Positions 1 through 8,730 of a DNA stretch of 64,000 nt are shown here, piece by piece. A program made the translations under genes and the position numbers. The stretch comes from an uncultured Bacteroides sp. (GTDB lineage Bacteria; Bacteroidota; Bacteroidia; Bacteroidales; Bacteroidaceae), in the NCBI GenBank assembly GCA_949296855.1, contig CASFRN010000093.1:54181-118180 (forward strand), read 5' to 3'. The notes under the pieces are model-generated. The model was not told the DNA's origin. It did no database searches and saw only the letters and a list, made by a program, of their open reading frames with translations. Position 1 is the stretch's first letter; each line of letters opens with the position of its first letter.

Positions 1-582
1 TTCTACGCTTACCGTCGGGTCTGTAACCGATACATCGAATGTAAAGCGTAGGTAGTCGTCATAGTCCGGACCGTTTACGGCAAAGCCGACGTTAATTGAC
101 AATACCGTTCCGGCTACAATGCCACCTTCGGTCAGTTCTACGGTCAGGGTTCGTGCCGATTGGTTCAGTGTAACCGTGGCCCGGCTATTTTCATCGTTTG
201 CTTCACAAGGCTGGTTGGCAGAATTGAAATACCAGCCGGTTTCTGCGTTGTAGGCTGTTTTCAACCATTGGTTGCGTGTCGCATTGATGGGGTAGAAAAC
301 AGTTGTCCCATTATCTAATCCCGACATTACAGCATCAAGGCTCATGCCCATTTTCTCTTCGAATTTGTCGGCATAGTCTGCCAAGTTGATGGTGTAAGCG
401 TGTTCACCGTTCACTTCCAATGGAGCAGTCACAGACATCTGTGCGTCTATGTCTACCCGCATATAGGGATTTTCGTTCTCTCCGTATACATGCTTCGATG
501 TAGCATCGGTATATTCATCGCTGCAGGAGGTAAAGCCTATACATGCGAAGCAACAAAGTGTTAAGAATATATTTCGTCTCAT
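1..582 (-). CDS. Surface lipoprotein, C-terminus beyond the window
   Basis: An open frame of 194 codons runs from ATG at 582 to the left edge with no stop, so the protein is incomplete. The N-terminus is a lipoprotein signal ending GFTSC (Cys20), followed by SDEYTD; acidic residues just after the Cys are the known export signal to the outer surface in Bacteroides. The body is beta-rich, with stretches such as YDDYLRFTFDVSV, and vaguely resembles DUF4859-type surface proteins, but I cannot assign a family. It is the last visible gene of the SusC-SusD operon, 21 bp after the preceding gene, where Bacteroides loci usually carry glycan-binding lipoproteins (SusE/SusF position). A glycan-binding role is inferred from position only. 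Confidence 0.75.
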   Translation of the reverse strand, partial: MRRNIFLTLCCFACIGFTSCSDEYTDATSKHVYGENENPYMRVDIDAQMSVTAPLEVNGEHAYTINLADYADKFEEKMGMSLDAVMSGLDNGTTVFYPINATRNQWLKTAYNAETGWYFNSANQPCEANDENSRATVTLNQSARTLTVELTEGGIVAGTVLSINVGFAVNGPDYDDYLRFTFDVSVTDPTVSVE

Positions 583-603
583 AATCATTTTTATTAGTTA
601 CGG

Positions 604-1029
604 TTATCTCATCGTTAAACTGATGGTTGTGTTGCCATTGGGGTTCAATGGCATTGGATTGCTATATGTTGTACCGTTTGATACAGAAATAGTAGTACTA
701 TAATTGTAACTATTCGTTATCTCTAATTGGCAGCTGGGACCTCTATATGTAAAAGCGAGCATTACTAAATTAGATCCGATTGTCACACTTGGAGTTCCAA
801 TTAGACTATTACTGCTTGTTCCATTGGTAGAAATGGTTCCATTAAGAGGAGACGATACTGTCACAATTCCAGATTCTGTTGAACCTGAAAAATTTGTTAT
901 AGCTATACGGATATTATTTGCAGTCGTATTTTCGGTTGTTTGTATATTAGTCTCATTAGTCACTTCTTGTGCAGCAAGGCTACAGATGCTCAGCAGAGCA
1001 AATAAAAAGAAATATCGTATGCGTTTCAT
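604..1029 (-). CDS. Small secreted protein of unknown function
   Basis: 141 codons. Residues 1-20 form a Sec signal peptide with a likely signal peptidase I site after SLAA; there is no lipobox Cys. The mature part is rich in Asn, Thr and Ser (many NxT/S words), low in charge and probably all beta. I do not recognise a family. It sits 28 bp downstream of the SusD gene and 21 bp upstream of the lipoprotein gene at the window edge, all in one direction, so it is probably cotranscribed with the polysaccharide utilization locus. An antisense frame over 824-1045 is a shadow. Confidence that it is a real gene rests on the signal peptide and tight spacing. Confidence 0.65.
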   Translation of the reverse strand: MKRIRYFFLFALLSICSLAAQEVTNETNIQTTENTTANNIRIAITNFSGSTESGIVTVSSPLNGTISTNGTSSNSLIGTPSVTIGSNLVMLAFTYRGPSCQLEITNSYNYSTTISVSNGTTYSNPMPLNPNGNTTISLTMR

Positions 1030-1057
1030 AATCGTATCTTTTTAGTTTATTAATGAA

Positions 1058-2722
1058 TTAATACCCCGGATTCTGTACAAGGTTAGGATTCCCATCCAAT
1101 GCACTTTGCGGTATCGGGAAAATGTCGTTGTGTTTGTCGGTCGGGTCGGTTACGGCATCTTTGCAGAACCATGATTTCCCGTTGTAAACATTTTGTCCGT
1201 TGGTCATGCGGAAACGGATTAAGTCTTGACGACGGTGGTGCTCCGCTACAAATTCCCATGCCAAATCATCCAGTAATCCTCCCAATTCGATGTCATTGCC
1301 ACCTTCTTCAGTGGTAGTCCAGTTGTCTGCCTGGTCTTGCTGTGCGGTGTTTTCGCTATGACCATACGCATATACACTGGGACCTTTCAATTCAGCTACT
1401 GTGCGGACAGCTTTTGACGGGTCGGTAGCGTTGAAGTTACGTTGGCGTACTTGTGTAACCAAGTCAGCAGCATCTTGTTCGGTTTCGCCGTTGTAGCCTC
1501 CCAATCGCAACAGGCATTCGGCTTTCATCATCAGCACGTCTGCATAGCGGAAGAAAGGTACGTCATCGTAAGATGTTCCTCTATCTCCTTCCACGATTTC
1601 GTATTTCACCATTCGGTAGCCTTCCATTGAATAACAGCCCGGATTATCGATGCTTCGCATGTTATAGGTATAGTCCAGTCTGGTTCCGTCTACGTAAATG
1701 GGTTCTCCATATCGGTCAGATTGTGGACCGCCAATCCATGTGTCGTCAAAGCGGCCATCGTCTTCATCGTATGTGTCTAAGAACTGATGCAAAGCGCCTC
1801 CGCCACCAGTCGCCCATCCGGTAAAGCCGAATGTAGCACGGCCGGCTTCATTCATCCACAGGTTGGCAAAATAGTTGCCTCCTCCATACAGGTATTCGTA
1901 CGGGATACCGAAGATAATTTCAGGCGAAGAAGTAATGTCTTCTTGAAAATTGTCCGAATAAGCGGGTGCTAATTGGAATCTGCCCGAATTGATGATAATG
2001 TTCAGTTCATCGATACACCGTTGGTAATACGAGTTGTCCGAGTGGTCGTTGAACCAAGCATTGTGGTTCAGGTACATTTTGGCTTTCAGCATGTGGACTG
2101 CATACTGACTGAGCAGGCTCATCGTGACATCCGTGTCTAATAGGTCTTGTACCTCTTCCAGTTCGGTCATGATGAAATCCCACATTTCTTGTGGGGTAAC
2201 TTGTTCGGGTTGCCAGCCATCCGGATGTTCGAATGAGGTATCCAATGGAATGTTGCGGAACATGTCGAACAGCAAGTAGTAATACAAGGCGCGGTATGCC
2301 CGCAGTTGGGCTACAGAAGTTTCTGAATTTTGCACAGCTTCGTCTGCCAGTAAGCGGTTGCAAGCGTTGACACCTGCATACGCATTGTTCCAAGCACCTG
2401 ACAAGTGACCTAAATTGGCATTAAATTCGTGCTTATGGAAACTGATATATAAGTCACCCCAACCTACGCCGATGCGCAAGGGGATACACCATAGGTCGGT
2501 ACAGATATCCAAATCAGCATAACCATACCATGCCCAATAAAAATCTCTTAAAGATGTATAGACCGGCGAAAACATACTTTGTGCGTCTTCGTCTGTGAAT
2601 TCGTATTTTTCGGAGGCTATTTGACTGTAAATGGTTTCGCTCAAATCTGTACAGCTACTCATCGACAGCATACTTGCGCCCATTACCGAAGCTAATAGCG
2701 ATTTATAGAATTTCGATTTCAT
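1058..2722 (-). CDS. SusD/RagB-family nutrient-binding outer membrane lipoprotein
   Basis: 554 residues, typical for SusD. The lipoprotein signal ends MSSC (Cys24) followed by TDLSE, consistent with surface display. The N-terminal half carries the helical TPR-like pattern of the family (AYRALYYYLLFDMFRNIPL near residue 145). The C-terminal end has the hallmark RRQDLIRFRMTNG followed by DIFPIPQSALDGNPNLVQNPGY, as in SusD_RagB proteins. The role, from the family, is to bind glycan at the cell surface and act as a lid on its SusC partner. It starts 12 bp after the stop of the SusC gene, so the two are one transcription unit. The substrate is not visible in the sequence; the neighbouring GH127 enzyme suggests an L-arabinose-containing glycan. 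Confidence 0.95.
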   Translation of the reverse strand: MKSKFYKSLLASVMGASMLSMSSCTDLSETIYSQIASEKYEFTDEDAQSMFSPVYTSLRDFYWAWYGYADLDICTDLWCIPLRIGVGWGDLYISFHKHEFNANLGHLSGAWNNAYAGVNACNRLLADEAVQNSETSVAQLRAYRALYYYLLFDMFRNIPLDTSFEHPDGWQPEQVTPQEMWDFIMTELEEVQDLLDTDVTMSLLSQYAVHMLKAKMYLNHNAWFNDHSDNSYYQRCIDELNIIINSGRFQLAPAYSDNFQEDITSSPEIIFGIPYEYLYGGGNYFANLWMNEAGRATFGFTGWATGGGGALHQFLDTYDEDDGRFDDTWIGGPQSDRYGEPIYVDGTRLDYTYNMRSIDNPGCYSMEGYRMVKYEIVEGDRGTSYDDVPFFRYADVLMMKAECLLRLGGYNGETEQDAADLVTQVRQRNFNATDPSKAVRTVAELKGPSVYAYGHSENTAQQDQADNWTTTEEGGNDIELGGLLDDLAWEFVAEHHRRQDLIRFRMTNGQNVYNGKSWFCKDAVTDPTDKHNDIFPIPQSALDGNPNLVQNPGY

Positions 2723-2734
2723 AATTATCTGAAT

Positions 2735-5700
2735 TTAGAATGTTAAGTTAACGCCAAAAGTAAACGAACGGATGGAAGGATACTTATCGCGAGCATCGAT
2801 ACCTGCATAGGTAGGATACGGATTGGATAATTCCGGATCCAGACCGGAGTAGCCGGTAATGCAGAACAGGTTGTCGCCCGACAGGTAAGCACGTGCTCCC
2901 TTTATCCATTTGTTGGTTGACTTAATCGGGAAAGTATAACCGATGGTCAGGTTGGTTAGTTTCAAGAAGTCACCGTCTTCCAAGTAGTAACTTACGAATG
3001 TCTGTGCTTGTGAAGAAGACAGCGTATACTGACCTCCGTAAGGAGCTTCTTCTACCGATTTCAACCGGTTGTAGGCGATTGAATTGTTTTCGTAGAAAGC
3101 ACGGGGTTCGTTCAATACCTTAAAGCCTAACTGGCTGGTGAACTGCATGCTTAAGTCCCACCCTTTGTAAGTAAAGGTATTATTCCAGCCTAAGTAAACT
3201 TTGGGCAATCCGTTTCCTAACCATTGTTTGTAGTTGTTGTCTTGTGCCATAGCCGTAGTCATTTCAACTATTTCACCCTCTGGCGTTTCAATCAAGAACA
3301 AACCGTTTTCAGATACGCCTACAGATTTTAATCCCCAAAAATCACCCAACGGATACCCTTCTTCCATGCGGTGTGTTGTTACATTAATAGGGTCACCGAT
3401 GCCTCCGATTTCTTGGTGGCTGTCGCTCTCATATAAATTGCTGGAGAGCTTCAACAATTTACTGGAGTTATGTGATAAGGTCACTACGGTTTTCCATTCG
3501 AAATCTTTCGTGCGTACAGGTACGGCATTGAGGGTGATTTCAATACCTCGGTTACGGACAGAACCTCCGTTGGCAAATGTTGTATCAAACAAGTTCGGTG
3601 GTGTAGGAACAGCATACCAAAATAACAAATCGGTTGTCTTTTTGTTATATACATCAACAGAACCTCCAAAACGGTCATTAAAGAAACTCCAGTCCAAACC
3701 TACGTTAAACTCGGTTGATTTTTCCCATCTTAGGTCTGGGTTCGGGTTTGAAGCGATGTCAAGTCCCGGCAACCATGAACCGGTGGCATTGTCGTAGTAA
3801 TAAGTCGAACCGTAATCATAGCGCGTCAAAGATTGGTAAGGGTTGTTGGGGATAACGCCTGTGATACCGAAACCGGCACGTAGTTTCAAGTTATTAATCC
3901 ATTTCACGTCTTTCATAAACGCTTCATTGCTGATGGTCCATCCCAATGAAGCCGAAGGGAAAGTACCCCACTTGTTGTTTTCACCGAACTTGGAAGAACC
4001 TTCGCGACGTATGCTGACCAAGAGGTTGTAGCGGTTGTCGTAGGCATAGCTGACACGGGCAAAGAAACCAATCAAGGTGTTCTCGTTTTTATCGCTACCC
4101 ATTCCGGCTTTACCTTCTTTTAATGCTTGACCAATTCCCAAATTGTTGTAAGTGAAAAATTCAGAAGGGAAATCGTAGTTGTTGGCATAGTTCCGGTTGT
4201 AGGTGTAATACTGGTAGCTGTAACCCACCAAGGCATTCATGCGGTGTTTGCCGATATTCAGGTCATACTTCGACGTGATTTCCAAGTTGTCCGTACGGGT
4301 CTCGTCGTTGGTATGATAGGCATAACCGTTCCATTCATTCAGGTGGTTGCCATAATAAGTAGCCGTGTTATACCCTTGGTCGTGCGCACGGAAACGGCTG
4401 GTAGCCAACATCAAGTTGGTTTGCCAACCCTTAATCGGCTCAAAGGTTACGTTACCTGTAGCACGGGTTTCAGAGTAGGTATAATCACCTAAACGTTCTT
4501 CCAACATAGATACCGGATTGTAATAATAGTTGATGCCGAAGTTTTCGTAATAACTACCATCTTCGTTATAGATAGGTTCGGTCGGGTTGCGGGCGATTGC
4601 TTGTCGGTAGATATTGGATACATCAGCATTGCTGGCATTGGTCGCACTATTCTTATGCCATTTCTGCACCATGTTCAAGTTAACGCGCAACATGTCGTTC
4701 AATAACCAATGAGATACATCGAAGCGCATACGCATATCTTCGGCGAATGTGTTCATGATGACACCGTCTTCTTTGCGGTAAGTGAAGTCAGCAGAGTAGG
4801 TAGTTTTGTCGGTACCTCCCATGATGCTGATGTTATGGTTGTGTGTAAAGCCTGTGCGGCTGACAGCATCCAACCAGTCGGTATCATAACCTTGATCGTT
4901 GAAACTGGTCTTCCCGGCACGTACGTCCGCTCCATCCATAAATTCCAGCTTCTTTCCGAATTGTGCAGCTGCGACATAGCCCGAATAATTAACCGTAGCA
5001 TTTTCGCCACGGCGTCCGTTCTTTGTCGTGATGATGATAACGCCGTTTGCGCCTCGTGTACCATAGATAGCGGCAGCTGAGGCATCTTTCAATACATCAA
5101 TTGATGCGATGTTTTCAGGAGCTACGGTACTGAGGTCGCCTTCCACACCGTCAATCAAGATTAAAGGGGTGGTGCTACCATTTACAGAGATGACACCACG
5201 CAGACGGATGGTAGAGGTTGAGTTCGGGTCACCGCTTCCTTTAGCGATAGACAGACCCGCTACCTTACCTTTAATCAAATCGGCAGCATCGCCTACTTTA
5301 CCCACCGTAAAGTCTTCTGCTTTGACTGAAGATATGGCACTGGTCACGTCGCCCTTGCGCTGCGTTCCATAACCGATGACGATTACCTCGTCCATCATCT
5401 CGGCGTTTTCTTCCAGCCTAATGGCTTGTCCTGCCTTTACTTCGCTTGCCTTTATCTCGATGGTCTTGTAGCCGATGTAGCTGATGACCAACGTGGCGTT
5501 GGGTGCCACTTTCAGCGTGAACTTACCGTCGAAGTCGGTAATCGTGCCGTTGGCATTGTTGCCTTTCTCTACAATGTTGGCTCCGATGATGCTTTCACCG
5601 TTCGAGTCTACTACCTGCCCGTTGACGGTCCGTGTCTGTTGGGCAGCCATCACAGCGGCTTCCGCGTTGCCGGTCTCCGCAAGCATTGCCTGGGGCAATC

Positions 5701-5776
5701 CGGCGGTCAGCATGGCACACGCAGCCACTTTCACCATTGCGCGACTGAATAACGCGCGGTTTCCATGAGTATCCAT
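2735..5776 (-). CDS. SusC/RagA-family TonB-dependent glycan importer
   Basis: 1013 residues, full length. A signal sequence (about residues 1-33) is followed by a carboxypeptidase D regulatory-like domain (about 48-125, VNGQVVDSNGESIIGANIVEKG), the SusC signature and plug (MDEVIVIGYGTQRKGDVTSAISSV, around 128-150; quoted in part), and a 22-strand type barrel ending in FTFGVNLTF. It imports oligosaccharides across the outer membrane using TonB energy, with the SusD protein downstream as lid. Unlike the SusC genes at 36-60 kb it is intact, has its own start codon, and does not contain the AGTTC-N5-GAACT site; its equivalent position reads ISYIGYKT from a different nucleotide sequence. It therefore serves as an internal control for the shufflon interpretation. 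Confidence 0.96.
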   Translation of the reverse strand: MDTHGNRALFSRAMVKVAACAMLTAGLPQAMLAETGNAEAAVMAAQQTRTVNGQVVDSNGESIIGANIVEKGNNANGTITDFDGKFTLKVAPNATLVISYIGYKTIEIKASEVKAGQAIRLEENAEMMDEVIVIGYGTQRKGDVTSAISSVKAEDFTVGKVGDAADLIKGKVAGLSIAKGSGDPNSTSTIRLRGVISVNGSTTPLILIDGVEGDLSTVAPENIASIDVLKDASAAAIYGTRGANGVIIITTKNGRRGENATVNYSGYVAAAQFGKKLEFMDGADVRAGKTSFNDQGYDTDWLDAVSRTGFTHNHNISIMGGTDKTTYSADFTYRKEDGVIMNTFAEDMRMRFDVSHWLLNDMLRVNLNMVQKWHKNSATNASNADVSNIYRQAIARNPTEPIYNEDGSYYENFGINYYYNPVSMLEERLGDYTYSETRATGNVTFEPIKGWQTNLMLATSRFRAHDQGYNTATYYGNHLNEWNGYAYHTNDETRTDNLEITSKYDLNIGKHRMNALVGYSYQYYTYNRNYANNYDFPSEFFTYNNLGIGQALKEGKAGMGSDKNENTLIGFFARVSYAYDNRYNLLVSIRREGSSKFGENNKWGTFPSASLGWTISNEAFMKDVKWINNLKLRAGFGITGVIPNNPYQSLTRYDYGSTYYYDNATGSWLPGLDIASNPNPDLRWEKSTEFNVGLDWSFFNDRFGGSVDVYNKKTTDLLFWYAVPTPPNLFDTTFANGGSVRNRGIEITLNAVPVRTKDFEWKTVVTLSHNSSKLLKLSSNLYESDSHQEIGGIGDPINVTTHRMEEGYPLGDFWGLKSVGVSENGLFLIETPEGEIVEMTTAMAQDNNYKQWLGNGLPKVYLGWNNTFTYKGWDLSMQFTSQLGFKVLNEPRAFYENNSIAYNRLKSVEEAPYGGQYTLSSSQAQTFVSYYLEDGDFLKLTNLTIGYTFPIKSTNKWIKGARAYLSGDNLFCITGYSGLDPELSNPYPTYAGIDARDKYPSIRSFTFGVNLTF

Positions 5777-5840
5777 TCTGTTGTTATTTAAAGGTTAATA
5801 ATAATGTTTAGTTAATTATATCTGTTGATGCTTCCGAATA

Positions 5841-5960
5841 GCACACAGATGACACTGAAGGACACAGAGAAACACAGATTTTATTTTTTTCTATGAAAAG
5901 GCACAGCGCAGCTTAATTTAATTCTGTGTAAATCTGTGTTCGTCTGTGTTATCTGTGTGC
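5841..5960. repeat. Long imperfect inverted repeat of CACAGA/TCTGTG words (copy 1)
   Basis: Left arm GCACACAGATGACACTG with following ACACAGA words is mirrored by TCTGTGTT words ending ATCTGTGTGC. The core (5898-5925) contains GCACAGCGCAGCTTAATTTAA. The whole segment is a second copy, in opposite orientation, of 8602-8719: core words (GCTGCGCT, CATAGAAAA) and arms match when one is reverse-complemented. It fills the gap between the SusC start and the GH127 stop and could fold as a strong hairpin, perhaps ending transcription of the upstream regulator-side genes. Its origin is unknown. Confidence 0.8.
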
Positions 5961-5985
5961 TGTCGGGAAACACTCACTCCTTGAT

Positions 5986-8427
5986 TCATTCTACTTTCCA
6001 CTCTATCACTCCTCCCGATGCTCCTTCTTGCAGCTGTGCCACAATCATCAGGTCGGTGGTTTTCACGGGATGGAAGTCGAGGTGGTTGTAGCGGTCCTTA
6101 TCGGTGGTGTAGGGGCTTTGCGCTTCCACTTCCTTCCATTGGCTGCCCTGTTTGTAGTAGAGCTTCCACGAGGCGGGTGTGCGGTAGTTTCCGTCGTAGT
6201 GGTCGAAGTCCAGCCAGTACACGTCTACCGATTTTACTTCGGTGGGTTGGCTGAAGCGGTAGCACACATTCTCTTTCGACCCTTGGCGCAACCACCAATA
6301 GTGGTAGGGCTTGGACGTGTCGCTCGAGCGTTTCGGTTCCCACTGGTCGTTGTAGCCCCATGCCCACTGCAGGTTGCTTGTGGCTGCGGGCACATCGGTA
6401 GTGGCTTGGGTGGGAAGCGAGTACATCTGTGCCTGGCTGGCGATGGTCGGTTCGGGAGTCGGGGTGGCGTATTCCTTGGCTTCCGGAATCCATACCTCCA
6501 TCTGGTCGGCACCGCGGTTGTTCCAGGTAGAGTAGGGGATGGCGCGGAAGGTCACATCTTTCACCGAGCCGTCGGTCGTCACTTCCTTGGCAGCCCCGCT
6601 CAACACCATTACGCCGTTCAGCAGGCGGGCGTCGTAGGCAGCGTCGATCTTCGCGTCGGGAGCGATGAACTTATCGAACACGGTGCTGTCCGGCTGGTCT
6701 TTGCCTTCCAGGCAGAACACGATCGGCCCGCGCTCCAGTGCCAGCATGCCACGGTCTATTTCCACCGAGTCGTTCGCCTGGATGCGGCGCACGTCCATCG
6801 GGAGGTCCAGTTCGATAACGTCGCCCGCCTTCCAGGTGCGGACAATCGTCTCGTAGCCGTCGCCCTCGGCGGCACGTGCCGACGAGCCGTTCACCTTCAG
6901 CGTGTATTTCTTCGGGGCATCGGTATAGGCGTAGAGGTCGGATGCCACTGGCGCGCTCTTCAGCCAGCTGGGGATGCGCAGGCGGATGGCGAACTCGCCT
7001 TCCTTATCGGGGGTCACCCGGATGGCCACCTTGCCGTTCCACGGATAGCCCGTGGTCTGTTCCAGTGTCACCGTGGTGCTGTCTGCCAGCTGCATTTCGG
7101 CTTTGCCTTGTATATAGAGGTTCACATAGATGTCGTTCTGCTGGGTGGCGTAGGCATAGTTGGGCACGGAAGCGATGAAGCGGGTCACGTTGCCCGGGCA
7201 ACAAGCGCAGCCAAACCAGCGTTGGCGTTCGTGCTGGCCCATCGATTCGAGCGGGTTGTCGTAGAAGAACTTGTCGCCGCTGAGCGACACGCCGCTGATG
7301 ACGCCGTTGTAGAGGGCACGCTCCAGCACGTCGATGTACTTCGAGTCGCCCGTAGCGAGGAACATCCGGTGGTTCCAGTACACGTTGGCGATGGCTGCGC
7401 ACGTTTCGCAATACGCCGTGTGGTTCTGCAGTTCGTAGTTGGGACCGAAGCCTTCGCCTTGTGCACGCGAGCCCATACCACCGGTGATGTAGAGCTTCTT
7501 GCCTACGAGGTTGTCCCACAGGCGGGTCAAGGCGTGGAAGTAGGCGGTATCGTTGGTCAGGGCTGCCACGTCGGCTACACCAGAATACAGGTAGCCGGCA
7601 CGCACGGCGTGGCCCACGATTTCGTCTTGCTGCAGGATGGGCTTGTGGTCTTGGCTGTATTCGCTCAGGCGGTGGCCGTCGGTGCCCCGTCCGGTTTCTT
7701 CCACGAAGTATTTCGCCATGTCGAGGTATTTCCGGTCGCCTGTCACCTTATATAATTTACAGAGTGCCATTTCTACGATGGGATGTCCGCTGGGGCGGTG
7801 TATCTGTCCTTCGTCCGGCCCGAAGGTCTTGCATACCAAGTCGGCGTTCTTGATGGCTACATCGAGGAAGGTACGCTTGCCCGTGGCGCGGAAGTGGGCT
7901 ACGGCAGCTTCGTACATGTGTCCGCTGTTGTATAGCTCGTGGCTGTTGATTTTCTCCCACTTGGAGCGTCCCCACCAGCCGGAGAGGCGGTAACACTTGT
8001 TGGTGACGCACGTGGTGAGGTATCCGTCCGGCTCTTGCGCGGCGGCGATGATGCTGATTACGCTGTCCAGGTAATGGTCCAGTTGCGGGTCGTACTTCAC
8101 GGCGAGCGAGTACGACGCTCCTTCTATTACTTTATACGGGTCGGTATCGTCGAACGAGAAGTCGCCGCGGTGCTCGCCTTTCTTCAGTCCGGCGGCAATG
8201 GCGAAGTTGTCGAATCGTCCGTTCTTCTCGCATTCCTTGAATGCCGAAGGAATAGACACGGTGCGGTTGGTCTCGATGCGGGGCAGCCAGAAGCTATCGC
8301 TCAGGTGCACCTGGGTGAACGGCACTTCCTGGATAGGGGCATCCGGCTGGGTGTAGGTAGGTTGGCTGCACGAAGCCGCTCCTAATGCCACAAGTCCGCT
8401 CATCAGTGTTAACAGATAGTTCTTCAT
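5986..8427 (-). CDS. GH127-type (DUF1680) beta-L-arabinofuranosidase lipoprotein with C-terminal discoidin-like domain
   Basis: 813 residues. The lipobox is GAASC (Cys20), followed by SQPTYTQ without an early acidic run, so a periplasmic face is more likely than surface display. Residues about 35-650 match the DUF1680/GH127 fold: (alpha/alpha)6 barrel, then beta domains. Visible catalytic residues by analogy with the characterised GH127 enzyme HypBA1 are Glu325 (GEGFG, acid/base), Glu341 and Cys343 (YCETC), and Cys409-Cys410 in GCACCPGN, where one Cys is the nucleophile and the cluster binds zinc. Residues about 667-813 look like a galactose-binding/F5-8 type C module. It removes terminal beta-L-arabinofuranose. 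GH146 is a close alternative. It lies between the HTCS regulator and the SusC-SusD pair, all on one strand, which marks a single utilization locus. Confidence 0.9.
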   Translation of the reverse strand: MKNYLLTLMSGLVALGAASCSQPTYTQPDAPIQEVPFTQVHLSDSFWLPRIETNRTVSIPSAFKECEKNGRFDNFAIAAGLKKGEHRGDFSFDDTDPYKVIEGASYSLAVKYDPQLDHYLDSVISIIAAAQEPDGYLTTCVTNKCYRLSGWWGRSKWEKINSHELYNSGHMYEAAVAHFRATGKRTFLDVAIKNADLVCKTFGPDEGQIHRPSGHPIVEMALCKLYKVTGDRKYLDMAKYFVEETGRGTDGHRLSEYSQDHKPILQQDEIVGHAVRAGYLYSGVADVAALTNDTAYFHALTRLWDNLVGKKLYITGGMGSRAQGEGFGPNYELQNHTAYCETCAAIANVYWNHRMFLATGDSKYIDVLERALYNGVISGVSLSGDKFFYDNPLESMGQHERQRWFGCACCPGNVTRFIASVPNYAYATQQNDIYVNLYIQGKAEMQLADSTTVTLEQTTGYPWNGKVAIRVTPDKEGEFAIRLRIPSWLKSAPVASDLYAYTDAPKKYTLKVNGSSARAAEGDGYETIVRTWKAGDVIELDLPMDVRRIQANDSVEIDRGMLALERGPIVFCLEGKDQPDSTVFDKFIAPDAKIDAAYDARLLNGVMVLSGAAKEVTTDGSVKDVTFRAIPYSTWNNRGADQMEVWIPEAKEYATPTPEPTIASQAQMYSLPTQATTDVPAATSNLQWAWGYNDQWEPKRSSDTSKPYHYWWLRQGSKENVCYRFSQPTEVKSVDVYWLDFDHYDGNYRTPASWKLYYKQGSQWKEVEAQSPYTTDKDRYNHLDFHPVKTTDLMIVAQLQEGASGGVIEWKVE

Positions 8428-8601
8428 ATTATTATGCTTAAAATTTCATCTGCACAAATGTAGGGGGAAATCGGGACACCGGATAAAAAGATAGTCCATA
8501 TTGATAGGAAAATAGTCGTTTAAACGGCTGTAGAATGTGTTTTACGGCACATTTAAACAAGGTATGGACGATTTTAGCATCCGCTCGGATGATTTTTGTA
8601 T

Positions 8602-8719
8602 GGCACACAGAATACACAGAGAGACACAGATTTACACAGATTAAATTCAGGCTGCGCTATGTCTGCATAGAAAATAAAAATCTGTGTTCCTCTGTGAACT
8701 TCTGTGTCATCTGTGTGCT
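8602..8719. repeat. Long imperfect inverted repeat of CACAGA/TCTGTG words (copy 2, inverted relative to 5841-5960)
   Basis: Left arm GGCACACAGAATACACAGAG and right arm ending TCATCTGTGTGCT can pair. The core TTCAGGCTGCGCTATG and CATAGAAAATAAAAATCTG matches the reverse complement of the copy at 5841-5960. The two copies flank the GH127 gene in opposite orientation. The element ends 12 bases before the HTCS stop codon, so transcripts of that gene would end in a hairpin here. The remaining bases of the 303-bp gap (8428-8601) are AT-rich and show no gene. Confidence 0.8.
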
Positions 8720-8730
8720 ATATAATCGCC

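Noticed and set aside
2735-5776. Membership of the first SusC gene in the shufflon
   Set aside because: It has its own start and signal peptide and no AGTTC-N5-GAACT sequence at the equivalent place.
6028-7755. Long open frame (575 codons) antisense to the GH127 gene
   Set aside because: It is a shadow of a GC-rich gene with clear catalytic motifs on the other strand; its composition (many Gly, Val, Arg) shows no domain.
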